From assembly GCA_017466965.1 (NCBI GenBank), contig JAFTTD010000362.1, forward strand, positions 1 to 8,793: 8,793 nucleotides of DNA. The letters are read 5' to 3'. The stretch comes from Bacteroidaceae bacterium (GTDB lineage Bacteria > Bacteroidota > Bacteroidia > Bacteroidales > Bacteroidaceae). Position 1 is the stretch's first letter; each line of letters starts with the position of its first letter. The position numbers were made by a program, and so were the translations under genes. Below, one piece after another: positions 1 to 7,211 of the stretch. Under the pieces are notes generated by a model, which saw nothing but the letters and a program-made list of their open reading frames with translations, was not told the origin of the DNA and did not search any database.

Positions 1-79
1 CACTCCTTCAGAAGAATGGCAGGAACATTGTGCAGAAATAATCAGAGCAAAAGGATTAAAATGCAAAATCGGAGGATAA
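1..79 (+). CDS. 3' end of an unidentified protein-coding gene
   Basis: Reading from base 2 gives 25 sense codons and a TAA stop at 77-79. The visible tail begins TPSEEWQEHCAEII and ends KCKIGG. It has the charge pattern of an amphipathic helix followed by a short basic-glycine end, typical of a soluble cytoplasmic enzyme C-terminus. The other two forward frames are less protein-like: one stops at about base 39, and the other runs as a lysine/arginine-rich stretch into the intergenic region. I do not recognise the family from so short a tail. The start lies outside the window. A small hairpin follows 13 bases after the stop. Confidence 0.55.
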   Translation, partial: TPSEEWQEHCAEIIRAKGLKCKIGG

Positions 80-92
80 AAAGCAAGTTAAA

Positions 93-126
93 GAACAGCT
101 CTATAATCTGTCAATAAAAGCTGTTC
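93..126 (+). terminator. Possible hairpin after the partial gene
   Basis: GAACAGCT at 93-100 is exactly repeated as its reverse complement AGCTGTTC at 119-126, with an 18-base loop. It lies between the stop at 79 and the ATG at 185, so it could end the upstream transcript or be an operator for the next gene. There is no T-run after it and the loop is long, so the terminator call is weak. No TAnnTTTG promoter was found between 80 and 184. Confidence 0.3.
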
Positions 127-184
127 ATACAACAGAAGCCCTCTTATACAAGCTCAAACAAAAAACTTTAAAACTTAAATAGCT

Positions 185-2320
185 ATGGTAAAAAAACTAC
201 TTCTATTTTTAATTGCAGCATTTACGATGTCGCAGAGCCTTTTTGCCCAAAAATCAGTATATATACCTTGGGAATGGCGCAATTCTGGAGATTCTTTGCT
301 TTATAAAGAATCAGACCCAGACAACAAATACACATGGTCAAAGTCAAGAAGCCGCGAAAGCGAGAACTTTATTGTCTTTTGGGACAAGAAATATGGCAAC
401 ACTGTACCAACAAATGCAGCGAGCCAATACAGAGTTGACATTGACGATTTGCTGAAAAAAGCTGAGCAGTTCTACGCTCTCAATGTAGGCACACTGAAAT
501 TCGCCGACCTCTCTGTTTCTAAATTATCTAAATACAAGATGATGATCATCCTCAACTACTCTACCGACTGGATTTGCTATGGAGGAGGATACGACTTTGA
601 AGCAGGAGCATTATGGCTCAGCCCTAACACATGCTGGCCTGTGGGACAGTCTGTGGCACATGAGATTGGACACAGTTTCCAGTACATGTGCTATTCTGAT
701 TATGGCAAGGAGACTGGTTTCCATTCAGCAATAGGCATGGGGTCAACATATTGGGAACAGACAGCACAATGGCAGTCAGTACAGTCATATCCGGAGCTAA
801 TGTTCTCGCAGAGCATCGGAGTGTATAAAAATTCACACAACTTGGCTTTCACTCACGAGTGGCAGCGTTATCAGAGCTACTGGTTCCATTATTATTTGGC
901 TGAAAAATATGGCATTGACATCATTGGTAAGATATGGCGTCATGAAATGACTGAAGCGTCAGACCCTAACCAAGTATTAATGGACCTGATGGGATACGGT
1001 GCAAAAGAACTCTACAAGGAGTACTTTGACTATGCTATGAAAATGGCAACATGGGACCTTGATGTATGCAGAGAAATGGGCAAAGAATACATTGGCTCAC
1101 ATACATATAATTACGTTCCACTCGGAGGAAGAAAATTCCAGGTAGCTTATTCAAGTTGCCCACAATCAACCGGATACAATGTCATTCCTCTCAACGTTCC
1201 AGAAGCTGGCACAACAGTGAAGACTGCATTCACTGCTCTCAGAGGCACAGCGGCTGAACTCGCAGAAGGAGATCCTGCACAATTCCTTAATGGCTCATCT
1301 GTATATGAAAGCAGCGGACGTACAAAATATAATACAAATTCTTATTTTGCACAACGCGGTTTCCGTTTAGGATATGTAGCATTGCTAAAGGATGGTACGC
1401 GTGTATATAGCTCTGCCGATTCAGTATATTGCACAGGTGCAAAAATAGACACAGTGGAAGTAGCTTTTGATGTTCCGGAAAATACAGACAGAATGTGGTT
1501 CATAGTTTCACCGGCCCTAAAGAACTATATCGTACACAAGTGGGATGACAAATATGAAAACGATGACCAATGGCCTTATCAAGTAGAGTTTGAAAACACA
1601 AACATCGAAGGAGCTGTGGAAATTGATGAGAGCAAAGGAATATGTGATGCTACACTCACTTACGATGTATATTTTGCACGCAAGGGTGATTATACTGGCA
1701 CAACTGTAAAACTTAGTGGTTCTGCGTTGACAGCGCTCGGTACAGCATTCCAGATGCAACCAAGTGAAATCGGAGGAAAAATGGTTGGCTATTCTGCCTC
1801 AGGACCAGCCAACGGAAAAATAATGTTCTATGCAGTAGATGCAAACGGCAACCTCGTAAAATCCAATTCCACAGCAAATGGATATGGACACTGGTTCAAC
1901 GATAATGGAGGGCTAACAAATTGGGGTAACAATTCATTTGTGTTCTCTGAATTCGATGCTAATTCCCTCACATTCTCACTTGGCCAAATGCCAAATACAT
2001 GCATCAACGGAAACACATACGTATTGCGTCAGGCATTAAGATACAAGAAAGACGGTAAAGAGGCGATAGTACGCTTTGTATTCAACATCCACATTACATC
2101 TGATCAGACCGGTTCTGAGTTATCATTGATAGAGGGTAATGTTCCAGGAGGCATTTACAACGCAATAGAAAACATAAAAGATTTTCAGGATAAGGAATTT
2201 GTAAACGTCTATAACATTACAGGTGTTGCGGTGAAACAAAATGTTGAACGCAAACATGCACTTGACGGACTTTCAAAAGGTATATATATTGTAGGCAACA
2301 AGAAAGTTATCAAGAGATAA
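185..2320 (+). CDS. Secreted DUF6055/DUF4859-type protein with zinc-metalloprotease-like motif
   Basis: A 711-residue exported protein of unproven function. Residues 1-21 form a signal peptide (KK, hydrophobic core, LFA cut before Gln22), which fixes the start; no Shine-Dalgarno is visible. Residues about 50-320 resemble DUF6055: a SENFIVFWDKKYG segment, then HEIGH at 159-163 (HExxH zinc motif). WEQTA follows at 190-194, where Glu191 could be a third zinc ligand as in gluzincins. A beta-rich stretch follows to about 485. Residues about 488-643 resemble DUF4859 (DVYFARKGDYTG near 493-504). The last 39 residues (673-711) contain VYNITG and KGIYIVGNKK, like the short C-terminal tails on secreted Prevotella/Bacteroides proteins and reminiscent of type IX sorting domains. 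Protease activity is inferred from the motif; the protein may instead bind glycans or act on mucins. It appears monocistronic, with its own terminator. Domain names are from memory of the families. Confidence 0.85.
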   Translation: MVKKLLLFLIAAFTMSQSLFAQKSVYIPWEWRNSGDSLLYKESDPDNKYTWSKSRSRESENFIVFWDKKYGNTVPTNAASQYRVDIDDLLKKAEQFYALNVGTLKFADLSVSKLSKYKMMIILNYSTDWICYGGGYDFEAGALWLSPNTCWPVGQSVAHEIGHSFQYMCYSDYGKETGFHSAIGMGSTYWEQTAQWQSVQSYPELMFSQSIGVYKNSHNLAFTHEWQRYQSYWFHYYLAEKYGIDIIGKIWRHEMTEASDPNQVLMDLMGYGAKELYKEYFDYAMKMATWDLDVCREMGKEYIGSHTYNYVPLGGRKFQVAYSSCPQSTGYNVIPLNVPEAGTTVKTAFTALRGTAAELAEGDPAQFLNGSSVYESSGRTKYNTNSYFAQRGFRLGYVALLKDGTRVYSSADSVYCTGAKIDTVEVAFDVPENTDRMWFIVSPALKNYIVHKWDDKYENDDQWPYQVEFENTNIEGAVEIDESKGICDATLTYDVYFARKGDYTGTTVKLSGSALTALGTAFQMQPSEIGGKMVGYSASGPANGKIMFYAVDANGNLVKSNSTANGYGHWFNDNGGLTNWGNNSFVFSEFDANSLTFSLGQMPNTCINGNTYVLRQALRYKKDGKEAIVRFVFNIHITSDQTGSELSLIEGNVPGGIYNAIENIKDFQDKEFVNVYNITGVAVKQNVERKHALDGLSKGIYIVGNKKVIKR

Positions 2321-2372
2321 CAAGTTTGTATTTTCAGGAAGTTAGCAAAACTTGACAATATAGAATAATACT

Positions 2373-2402
2373 TGAGGAGCAGACTGAATGGTTTGCTCCT
2401 TA
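2373..2402 (+). terminator. Rho-independent-type terminator of the secreted-protein gene
   Basis: A 13-bp stem (2373-2385 with 2390-2402, including three G-T pairs) closes on a GAAT tetraloop. Its core is AGGAGCA/TGCTCCT. It starts 52 bases after the stop at 2320. The 3' side runs into an A/T-only stretch of mixed T and A, not a pure T-run, including the perfect palindrome ATTATATATAAT at 2407-2418. It separates the secreted-protein gene from the metabolic block. Confidence 0.7.
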
Positions 2403-2458
2403 TTATATTATATATAATAGTATGCTTATAATATCACCTGTGTTTATTAACTTCGTTT

Positions 2459-2490
2459 CTTGTTGTTTGCTGATAAAATAGTTATCTTTG
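2459..2490 (+). promoter_or_regulatory. Bacteroidetes-type promoter for the nitrilase and probably ior genes
   Basis: TATCTTTG at 2483-2490 matches the Bacteroidetes -7 consensus TAnnTTTG exactly. CTTG at 2459-2462 is a one-mismatch -33 element at 20-base spacing. Transcription should begin near 2496, giving a leader of roughly 40 bases before the ATG at 2534. No comparable element was found between 3281 and 3404, so this may also be the main promoter for iorA, iorB and the aminotransferase. Confidence 0.65.
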
Positions 2491-2533
2491 CGCTGTTTTA
2501 ATGACTTTTTGACAAGATTTTATTTGTATCATA

Positions 2534-3280
2534 ATGAAAATAACAATTCTACAGAGAGATATATCATGGGCTAATCCTGCTGAGAATCGCAAAAGATGCA
2601 GCGAAGCTATCAGCAAGAACAAAGGGGCCGATTTATATGTGCTTCCTGAAATGTTCTCTACAGGTTTCTGCACACAGCCAGAAGGAATAGCAGAAAACGC
2701 CAACAGCGAAACATTATCATGGATGAAAGAAACTGCAGCGGAAACAAACGCTGCCATAGCAGGAAGTGTTGCCGTAACAGAAAATGGGAAGTTTTACAAC
2801 CGCTTTTATTTTGTAAAACCAGACGGAAGTGTTTCTCAATATGACAAAAAGCATTTATTCACATACGGAGGTGAGCACTTGAGATTTACGGCAGGAAATG
2901 AAAGGGTCATAGTTGAGTTTCGTGGAACACGCATCCTTCTTGAAATCTGCTATGACTTGCGTTTTCCTGTATGGTCAAGGAACAGAGGAGACTATGACAT
3001 GATTCTTTATGTTGCAAGTTGGCCTACTCCAAGAGTGGAAGCGTGGAGCGCACTGCTGATTGCTCGTGCCATTGAAAACCAATGCTATGTAGCAGGCGTT
3101 AATCGTGTCGGTACTGACCCTACATGCGAATACTGCGGAGGAAGTGTCGTAATAGATCCTTATGGCAAAACAATAGCGTCTTGCGAAAAGAATAAAGAAT
3201 GTGAGGCTTCCGCTGAAATTAATATGGAATTATTACAAGCTTTCAGACAGAAATTTCCTGTACTGAACGATGCTGACTAA
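2534..3280 (+). CDS. Nitrilase-superfamily amidohydrolase, omega-amidase (YafV/Nit2) type
   Basis: A 248-residue cytoplasmic carbon-nitrogen hydrolase of full family length. The catalytic triad is visible: Glu39 in LPEMFSTGF, Lys105 in YDKKHLF, and nucleophile Cys139 in EICYDLRFP. GGEHLRFTAGN after the lysine is the signature of the YafV-like branch. Characterised members hydrolyse 2-oxoglutaramate or 2-oxosuccinamate, the keto-acid amides left when glutamine or asparagine donates its amino group, to the 2-oxoacid and ammonia. With an aminotransferase gene downstream, that role fits: it would pull glutamine-dependent transamination of arylpyruvates toward the amino acid. Substrate is inferred. 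A CxxC pair (Cys198, Cys201) sits in the loop before SVVIDPYG. It has its own promoter upstream and lies 124 bases before iorA with no clear terminator between. Confidence 0.88.
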   Translation: MKITILQRDISWANPAENRKRCSEAISKNKGADLYVLPEMFSTGFCTQPEGIAENANSETLSWMKETAAETNAAIAGSVAVTENGKFYNRFYFVKPDGSVSQYDKKHLFTYGGEHLRFTAGNERVIVEFRGTRILLEICYDLRFPVWSRNRGDYDMILYVASWPTPRVEAWSALLIARAIENQCYVAGVNRVGTDPTCEYCGGSVVIDPYGKTIASCEKNKECEASAEINMELLQAFRQKFPVLNDAD

Positions 3281-3334
3281 CTTTCAAATATAAATAAATC
3301 ACAAAACAACTAAAACATTCAGAGGACATAGAAC

Positions 3335-3360
3335 TTCTATAATAATAGAATTTCTATAAT
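3335..3360. repeat. Small inverted/direct repeat cluster upstream of iorA
   Basis: TTCTAT (3335-3340) and ATAGAA (3345-3350) form an inverted repeat with a 4-base spacer. A second TTCTAT (3352-3357) pairs with the same ATAGAA across one base. TTCTATAAT is directly repeated at 3335-3343 and 3352-3360. It lies in the 124-base gap before iorA and could be an operator or mRNA leader element, but the region is very AT-rich and such matches can arise by chance. Nothing else is visible in the gap. Confidence 0.3.
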
Positions 3361-3404
3361 ATATATAAAACCATCAGGAAATCTACAAATAACAACAATA
3401 ACCA

Positions 3405-5000
3405 ATGATAGAAAGAAAACTTCTTCTGGGTGATGAGGCGGTAGCTCTTGGAGCTATCAATGCAGGAATAAGCGGTGTATATGCTTATCCTGGAACCCCA
3501 TCAACAGAGATAACAGAATTTATACAAGCCCATGCTCCTGAAATAAGAAGCAGATGGTGCACAAATGAGAAAACCGCTATGGAAGCGGCTCTCGGCATGT
3601 CTTATGCAGGCAAACGTGCTTTAGTGTGCATGAAGCATGTAGGTATGAATGTAGCAGCAGATGCCTTTGTCAATTCTGCCATAACAGGCGTTAATGGCGG
3701 TCTTGTTGTTCTCGCAGCAGACGATCCGTCAATGCATTCATCGCAAAATGAACAAGATTCTCGCTTCTATGGCAAGTTTGCTATGATTCCAACACTTGAA
3801 CCTTCTACTCAACAGGAGGCTTATGACATGATGGAATATGCATTCCATTTGTCTGAAGAAAAGAAATTGCCGGTACTCATGCGTGTAGTTACTCGTTTAG
3901 CACACTCTCGCGCCGGAGTATGCGTAGGAGAAAAAAGAGCTGAAAACTCTTTAAATCCAGAAAACGAACGCACTCATTGGGTACTTCTTCCGGGTAATGC
4001 TCGCCGACAATATGCGACTCTTGTTGAAAAACAAGCCTCACTTATATCATCATCAGAACAGTCGCCGTTCAGCAAGACTTTAAGTACAGATGGCAAATCT
4101 CCGCTTGGTGTAATAGCGTGCGGTATAGCATACAATTATGTAATGGAGAACGCCCCTGCAACACTTGGCATTCCTGTTCTTAAAATTTCCCAGTATCCAT
4201 TACCTGAATCCGCCATCATCGACTTTGCTTCCAAATGCGACAGTATATTAATAGCGGAAGATGGACAGCCAATTGTTGAGGAACAAGTCAAAGGCTTGCT
4301 TGGAAGTGACTACAAAGTGAAAGGACGCCTCACAGGAGAACTTCCACGCATGGGTGAATTAAATCCGGACAATGTGGGGTTTGCACTTGGAGTAAAACTT
4401 GCAAAACCTTATACATCCGCACAGAATGTAATGCCACGCCCACCTGCACTCTGTCAAGGTTGCGGACACAGAGATGTTTACAACGCTCTCAACGAAGTTG
4501 CTAAAGAATATGCTGATGCACGCATTTTTGGAGACATAGGCTGTTATACGCTTGGCGCTCTTCCTCCATTCCGCGCCATAGACAGTTGTGTCGATATGGG
4601 GGCGTCAATAACAATGGCAAAGGGAGCTGCTGATGCCGGTGTTCATCCTGCAATAGCTGTTATCGGAGACTCAACATTCACACATTCAGGAATGACAGGA
4701 CTTCTTGATGCAGTCAATGATAAAGCTAACATCACAGTCGTTATTTCCGATAATCTCACAACAGCCATGACTGGCGGACAAGATTCGGCAGGAACAAATA
4801 AGTTTGAGTCTATATGCCTCGCCCTTGGCGTTGAACCAGAACATGTTCATGTGGTTGTACCATTACCAAAGAATATGGAAGAGATTACTCGAATCATTCG
4901 TCAAGAATTGGAATACAATGGGGTTTCTGTAATCATTCCTCGTCGTGAATGCATACAGACACTTGGAAGAAAACTCAGAAAAAAGAAAGCGGAACAATGA
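3405..5000 (+). CDS. iorA: Indolepyruvate ferredoxin oxidoreductase, alpha subunit (no ferredoxin domain)
   Basis: The 531-residue thiamine-diphosphate subunit interconverts arylpyruvate and arylacetyl-CoA plus CO2, using ferredoxin as electron partner. The pyrimidine-binding domain (about 1-190) has YPGTPSTE at 28-35 and NEK at 54-56, with Glu55 as likely cofactor-activating glutamate. A middle domain spans about 230-330. The TPP domain (about 340-515) has CQGCGHR at 350-356 and the metal/diphosphate motif from GDS (421-423) to DN (449-450), ending TTAMTGGQ. These are specific to the IOR family. Archaeal IorA continues with two [4Fe-4S] ferredoxin motifs; this protein instead ends in a basic tail after RRECIQT and has none. 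The stop overlaps the iorB start, so translational coupling is likely. Candidate substrates are phenyl-, hydroxyphenyl- and indolepyruvate. Confidence 0.92.
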   Translation: MIERKLLLGDEAVALGAINAGISGVYAYPGTPSTEITEFIQAHAPEIRSRWCTNEKTAMEAALGMSYAGKRALVCMKHVGMNVAADAFVNSAITGVNGGLVVLAADDPSMHSSQNEQDSRFYGKFAMIPTLEPSTQQEAYDMMEYAFHLSEEKKLPVLMRVVTRLAHSRAGVCVGEKRAENSLNPENERTHWVLLPGNARRQYATLVEKQASLISSSEQSPFSKTLSTDGKSPLGVIACGIAYNYVMENAPATLGIPVLKISQYPLPESAIIDFASKCDSILIAEDGQPIVEEQVKGLLGSDYKVKGRLTGELPRMGELNPDNVGFALGVKLAKPYTSAQNVMPRPPALCQGCGHRDVYNALNEVAKEYADARIFGDIGCYTLGALPPFRAIDSCVDMGASITMAKGAADAGVHPAIAVIGDSTFTHSGMTGLLDAVNDKANITVVISDNLTTAMTGGQDSAGTNKFESICLALGVEPEHVHVVVPLPKNMEEITRIIRQELEYNGVSVIIPRRECIQTLGRKLRKKKAEQ

Positions 5001-5572
5001 AAAAAGACATAATACTTGCCGGCGTGGGAGGACAGGGAATCCTCACCATTGCAACCATCATTGGCGATGCAGCAACAGCAGCAGGACTTAATCTGAAGCA
5101 GGCGGAAGTTCATGGAATGAGCCAACGAGGTGGAGATGTGCAGTCAAATCTGCGTCTCTCATCCGATACTATTCATTCAGATTTAATAAAGGAAGGAGCT
5201 GCTGATCTTATAATATCAATGGAGCCTATGGAGGCACTGCGTTATCTGCCTTTCCTCAATGCTGAGGGATGGATAATAACATCGTCAAATCCGTTCAAGA
5301 ACATTCCCAACTATCCAGAAGACGAAGCATTGAATACAGAACTCTGTTCATTGCCACATATAGCTTCTCTGCCTATAGAAGATATTGCAAAGGATAATAA
5401 TATGCCAAAGAGCGCAAACGTAATCCTTCTCGGCATGGCAGCGAAACATATAGGCATTCTCACTCCTGAACAGCTACGCGACAGCATTGCCCGCGTGTTC
5501 GCATCAAAAGGTGAGGCTATTGTTGAAATGAACCTGAAGGCGTTTGAGCTTGGATTAGAAGCGGTAAAATGA
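4997..5572 (+). CDS. iorB: Indolepyruvate ferredoxin oxidoreductase, beta (gamma-type) subunit
   Basis: A 191-residue partner of IorA, homologous to the gamma domain of pyruvate:ferredoxin oxidoreductases, which contributes to the CoA/active site. GVGGQG at residues 9-14 is the characteristic N-terminal glycine motif, and EVHGMSQRGG at 37-46 is conserved in IorB. Length is normal for the family. The start is the ATG at 4997, overlapping the iorA stop by four bases (ATGA). An in-frame ATG at 4949 would add 16 polar residues lying inside iorA and is rejected, because the family begins directly at KKDIILAGVGGQG. The aminotransferase gene starts 7 bases after the stop, so the three genes form a tight operon. 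Confidence 0.93.
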   Translation: MKKDIILAGVGGQGILTIATIIGDAATAAGLNLKQAEVHGMSQRGGDVQSNLRLSSDTIHSDLIKEGAADLIISMEPMEALRYLPFLNAEGWIITSSNPFKNIPNYPEDEALNTELCSLPHIASLPIEDIAKDNNMPKSANVILLGMAAKHIGILTPEQLRDSIARVFASKGEAIVEMNLKAFELGLEAVK

Positions 5573-5579
5573 AAAGAGC

Positions 5580-6893
5580 ATGAAAATATTTTCTGAAGAA
5601 TTAGTAGAAAAAGCAGCTAAAGCATGTCATGTAGCTGACTTGTCAAGGGCTACCATCGGTGAAGTTCTATTAGTAGCACAATACCTGGAACGTGAAACAG
5701 GCATTCCTTTCATCCGTATGGACCAAGGTTCGCCAGGTTTGCCTGTCAACAAATTTGGAGTGGAAGCCGAAAAGGCTGCACTCGACCGTGGTGTAGGCTC
5801 ACAATATCCGGCTGCGGCGGGAGTTCCTGAACTTAAAGAAGCAGCATCACGTTTCGTTAAGGCATTTCTCAATATAGACATATCTCCTCGTTCATGCGTT
5901 CCAACTGTGGGTAGCGTAGCAGGTTCCTTCGGTTCTTTTATTGCATGCACGCAACGCATTCCTGGCAAGAACAAGGTTTTGTTCATTGACCCTGGTTTTC
6001 CAATCCAAAAATCACAGCTGAGAGTCATCGGTACCGATTGGGTTGAATTTGACATCCACGGCCATCGTGGCGAAGCCCTTCGTGCAAAACTTGAAGAAAT
6101 GCTCAAAGGTGGCGACATTGCTGCAATCATCTATTCCAATCCGAATAATCCGGCATGGATATGCCTGGAAGAAGAGGAACTTGCCATCATTGGCGAGTTG
6201 GCAACAAAGCACGATGTTATAGTAATGGAAGACTTAGCGTATTTCTGCATGGACTACCGCCAGAACATGGGGCATCCGTTCCAACCGCCTTACCCACCAA
6301 CGGTGGCACGCTACACGGACAACTATATTCTGATGCTCTCTTCGTCAAAGATATTCAGCTATGCCGGACAGCGCATGGCGCTGACTTGCATTAGCGACAA
6401 GCTATTTGAGCGTCATTATCCGGCTCTTGCAGAACGCTACAAGGATGCAGGAGTGTTCGGGCAGACACTCATTGCGTCTATCCTCTACATGATAACTTCG
6501 GGATGCACGGCATCAACGCAATATGCATACGCCGAGATGCTTCGTCTATCTACCGAAGGAAAGATTAATTTTGTTGAGGATACTCGCGAATATGCCATCC
6601 GTGCGGAAAAGATGAAGAAAATCTTTACAGACAACGGCTTCCATATAGTTTACGACTATGACGTTACACAAAAAGTCGGAGACGGTTTCTTCTTTACTAT
6701 CGGTTACGGCAATATGACAGGCGGAGCACTACTGAAAGAACTTCTCTACTACGGAGTTAGCAGTATCAATCTCTCCACAACAGGAAGTGAACAGCAGGGT
6801 GTACGTGCCTGCACCTCTCGTATGCGCGATGAACTCTATCCTGTCATGGAGGAACGAATGAAAGCTTTTCATGAGGACCATCAGATAGACTGA
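5580..6893 (+). CDS. PLP-dependent class I/II aminotransferase, probably aromatic
   Basis: A 437-residue fold-type I aminotransferase expected to interconvert an amino acid and its 2-oxoacid. Visible cofactor residues: Asn190 in NPNNPAW, Asp218 and Tyr221 in EDLAYF, Schiff-base Lys257 in SSSKIFSYAGQRMA, and Arg409 in VRACTS for the substrate carboxylate. The N-terminal MDQGSPGLP segment (about 49-57) and GSQYPAAAGVPELKEA are the usual substrate-entry region. It has Ala-Trp where many class I enzymes have Thr-Gly after the asparagine loop. It is 7 bases after iorB and clearly co-transcribed. Next to IorAB, it most plausibly acts on Phe/Tyr/Trp and their arylpyruvates. The amino donor cannot be read from sequence; glutamine is a hypothesis from the nearby omega-amidase-like gene. 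Confidence 0.88.
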   Translation: MKIFSEELVEKAAKACHVADLSRATIGEVLLVAQYLERETGIPFIRMDQGSPGLPVNKFGVEAEKAALDRGVGSQYPAAAGVPELKEAASRFVKAFLNIDISPRSCVPTVGSVAGSFGSFIACTQRIPGKNKVLFIDPGFPIQKSQLRVIGTDWVEFDIHGHRGEALRAKLEEMLKGGDIAAIIYSNPNNPAWICLEEEELAIIGELATKHDVIVMEDLAYFCMDYRQNMGHPFQPPYPPTVARYTDNYILMLSSSKIFSYAGQRMALTCISDKLFERHYPALAERYKDAGVFGQTLIASILYMITSGCTASTQYAYAEMLRLSTEGKINFVEDTREYAIRAEKMKKIFTDNGFHIVYDYDVTQKVGDGFFFTIGYGNMTGGALLKELLYYGVSSINLSTTGSEQQGVRACTSRMRDELYPVMEERMKAFHEDHQID

Positions 6894-6905
6894 CAAGCAA
6901 AAAAC

Positions 6906-6946
6906 AACAAATAATTTTCAACGTTACTCTTTATTTGTTTATTTTT
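6906..6946 (+). terminator. Weak AT-rich terminator of the ior-aminotransferase operon
   Basis: AACAAATAA at 6906-6914 is exactly complementary to TTATTTGTT at 6931-6939, with a 16-base loop. T-rich sequence follows to 6946. It starts 13 bases after the aminotransferase stop. Only one G-C pair is present, so the stem is weak and read-through to the next genes is likely. The T-rich tail overlaps the next promoter's -7 element. Confidence 0.4.
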
Positions 6947-6947
6947 G
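6916..6947 (+). promoter_or_regulatory. Bacteroidetes-type promoter for the small DUF3791-like gene
   Basis: TATTTTTG at 6940-6947 fits TAnnTTTG exactly. TTTC at 6916-6919 is a one-mismatch -33 element with 20-base spacing. The predicted start of transcription, around 6952-6955, lies immediately before an ATG at 6956. The region is T-rich, so a chance match is more likely here than at the other two promoters. Confidence 0.5.
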
Positions 6948-6955
6948 CAGAAACA

Positions 6956-6976
6956 ATGATTAAAAAATTAATATAG
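6956..6976 (+). CDS. Possible six-codon leader ORF (MIKKLI)
   Basis: ATG ATT AAA AAA TTA ATA TAG reads MIKKLI and its TAG directly abuts the ATG at 6977, in the same frame. If transcription starts near 6953 it would be translated nearly leaderless and could affect initiation at the next gene. Alternatively it is chance, or the trace of an N-terminal extension closed by an amber codon. No Shine-Dalgarno is visible. Confidence 0.2.
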   Translation: MIKKLI

Positions 6977-7204
6977 ATGGCAAATAAATATAAGATTCCA
7001 TTTATAAACGCTTGTATTCGTGCATTTGCTGCACGTTTTGCATTGCCAGTTCAATCTGCATTCCGTTATCTATATCGTTTTCAAGGGATTGCCTTCTTAG
7101 ACAAGTTCTATGATGTAGAACATTTGCAATCCATTGACGATGCAGTGGATGATTTAATTGTGGTTTGCCAAAAGAAGGAGTGTTCTTGTTTCTATATTGA
7201 ATAA
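6977..7204 (+). CDS. Small DUF3791-like protein, function unknown
   Basis: A 75-residue soluble protein with no signal peptide or membrane segment. Residues 9-35 should form helices (NACIRAFAARF, then SAFRYLYRF). GIAFLDKFYDVEHLQS (37-52) followed by DDAVDDL (54-60) resembles the core of DUF3791, a short family common in Bacteroidetes and Firmicutes and often seen near toxin-like DUF3990 genes; neither partner is present here. The family call is from memory of this pattern and is tentative. The tail has three cysteines (64, 69, 71). It sits between the aminotransferase gene and paaK with its own promoter, so it looks like an insertion in the pathway block rather than part of the enzyme set. 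Regulatory or antitoxin-like roles are possible but unproven. It is a real gene judging by promoter, start and domain pattern. Confidence 0.65.
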   Translation: MANKYKIPFINACIRAFAARFALPVQSAFRYLYRFQGIAFLDKFYDVEHLQSIDDAVDDLIVVCQKKECSCFYIE

Positions 7205-7211
7205 ATAATTT

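Noticed and set aside
102..110. TATAATCTG as a promoter for the secreted-protein gene
   Set aside because: It does not fit TAnnTTTG, has no -33 partner, and lies in the loop of the hairpin at 93-126.
2407..2418. ATTATATATAAT palindrome as a separate operator
   Set aside because: It is simple alternating A/T sequence directly after the terminator stem and is better explained as its AT-rich tail.
4949..4996. Upstream ATG extending IorB by 16 residues
   Set aside because: The extension is polar, lies within the iorA coding sequence and is absent from the family pattern. The ATG at 4997 overlapping the iorA stop is the natural start.
5627..6130. 167-codon open frame on the minus strand
   Set aside because: It lies wholly inside the aminotransferase gene, whose motifs are unambiguous. 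The antisense product has no recognisable domain.
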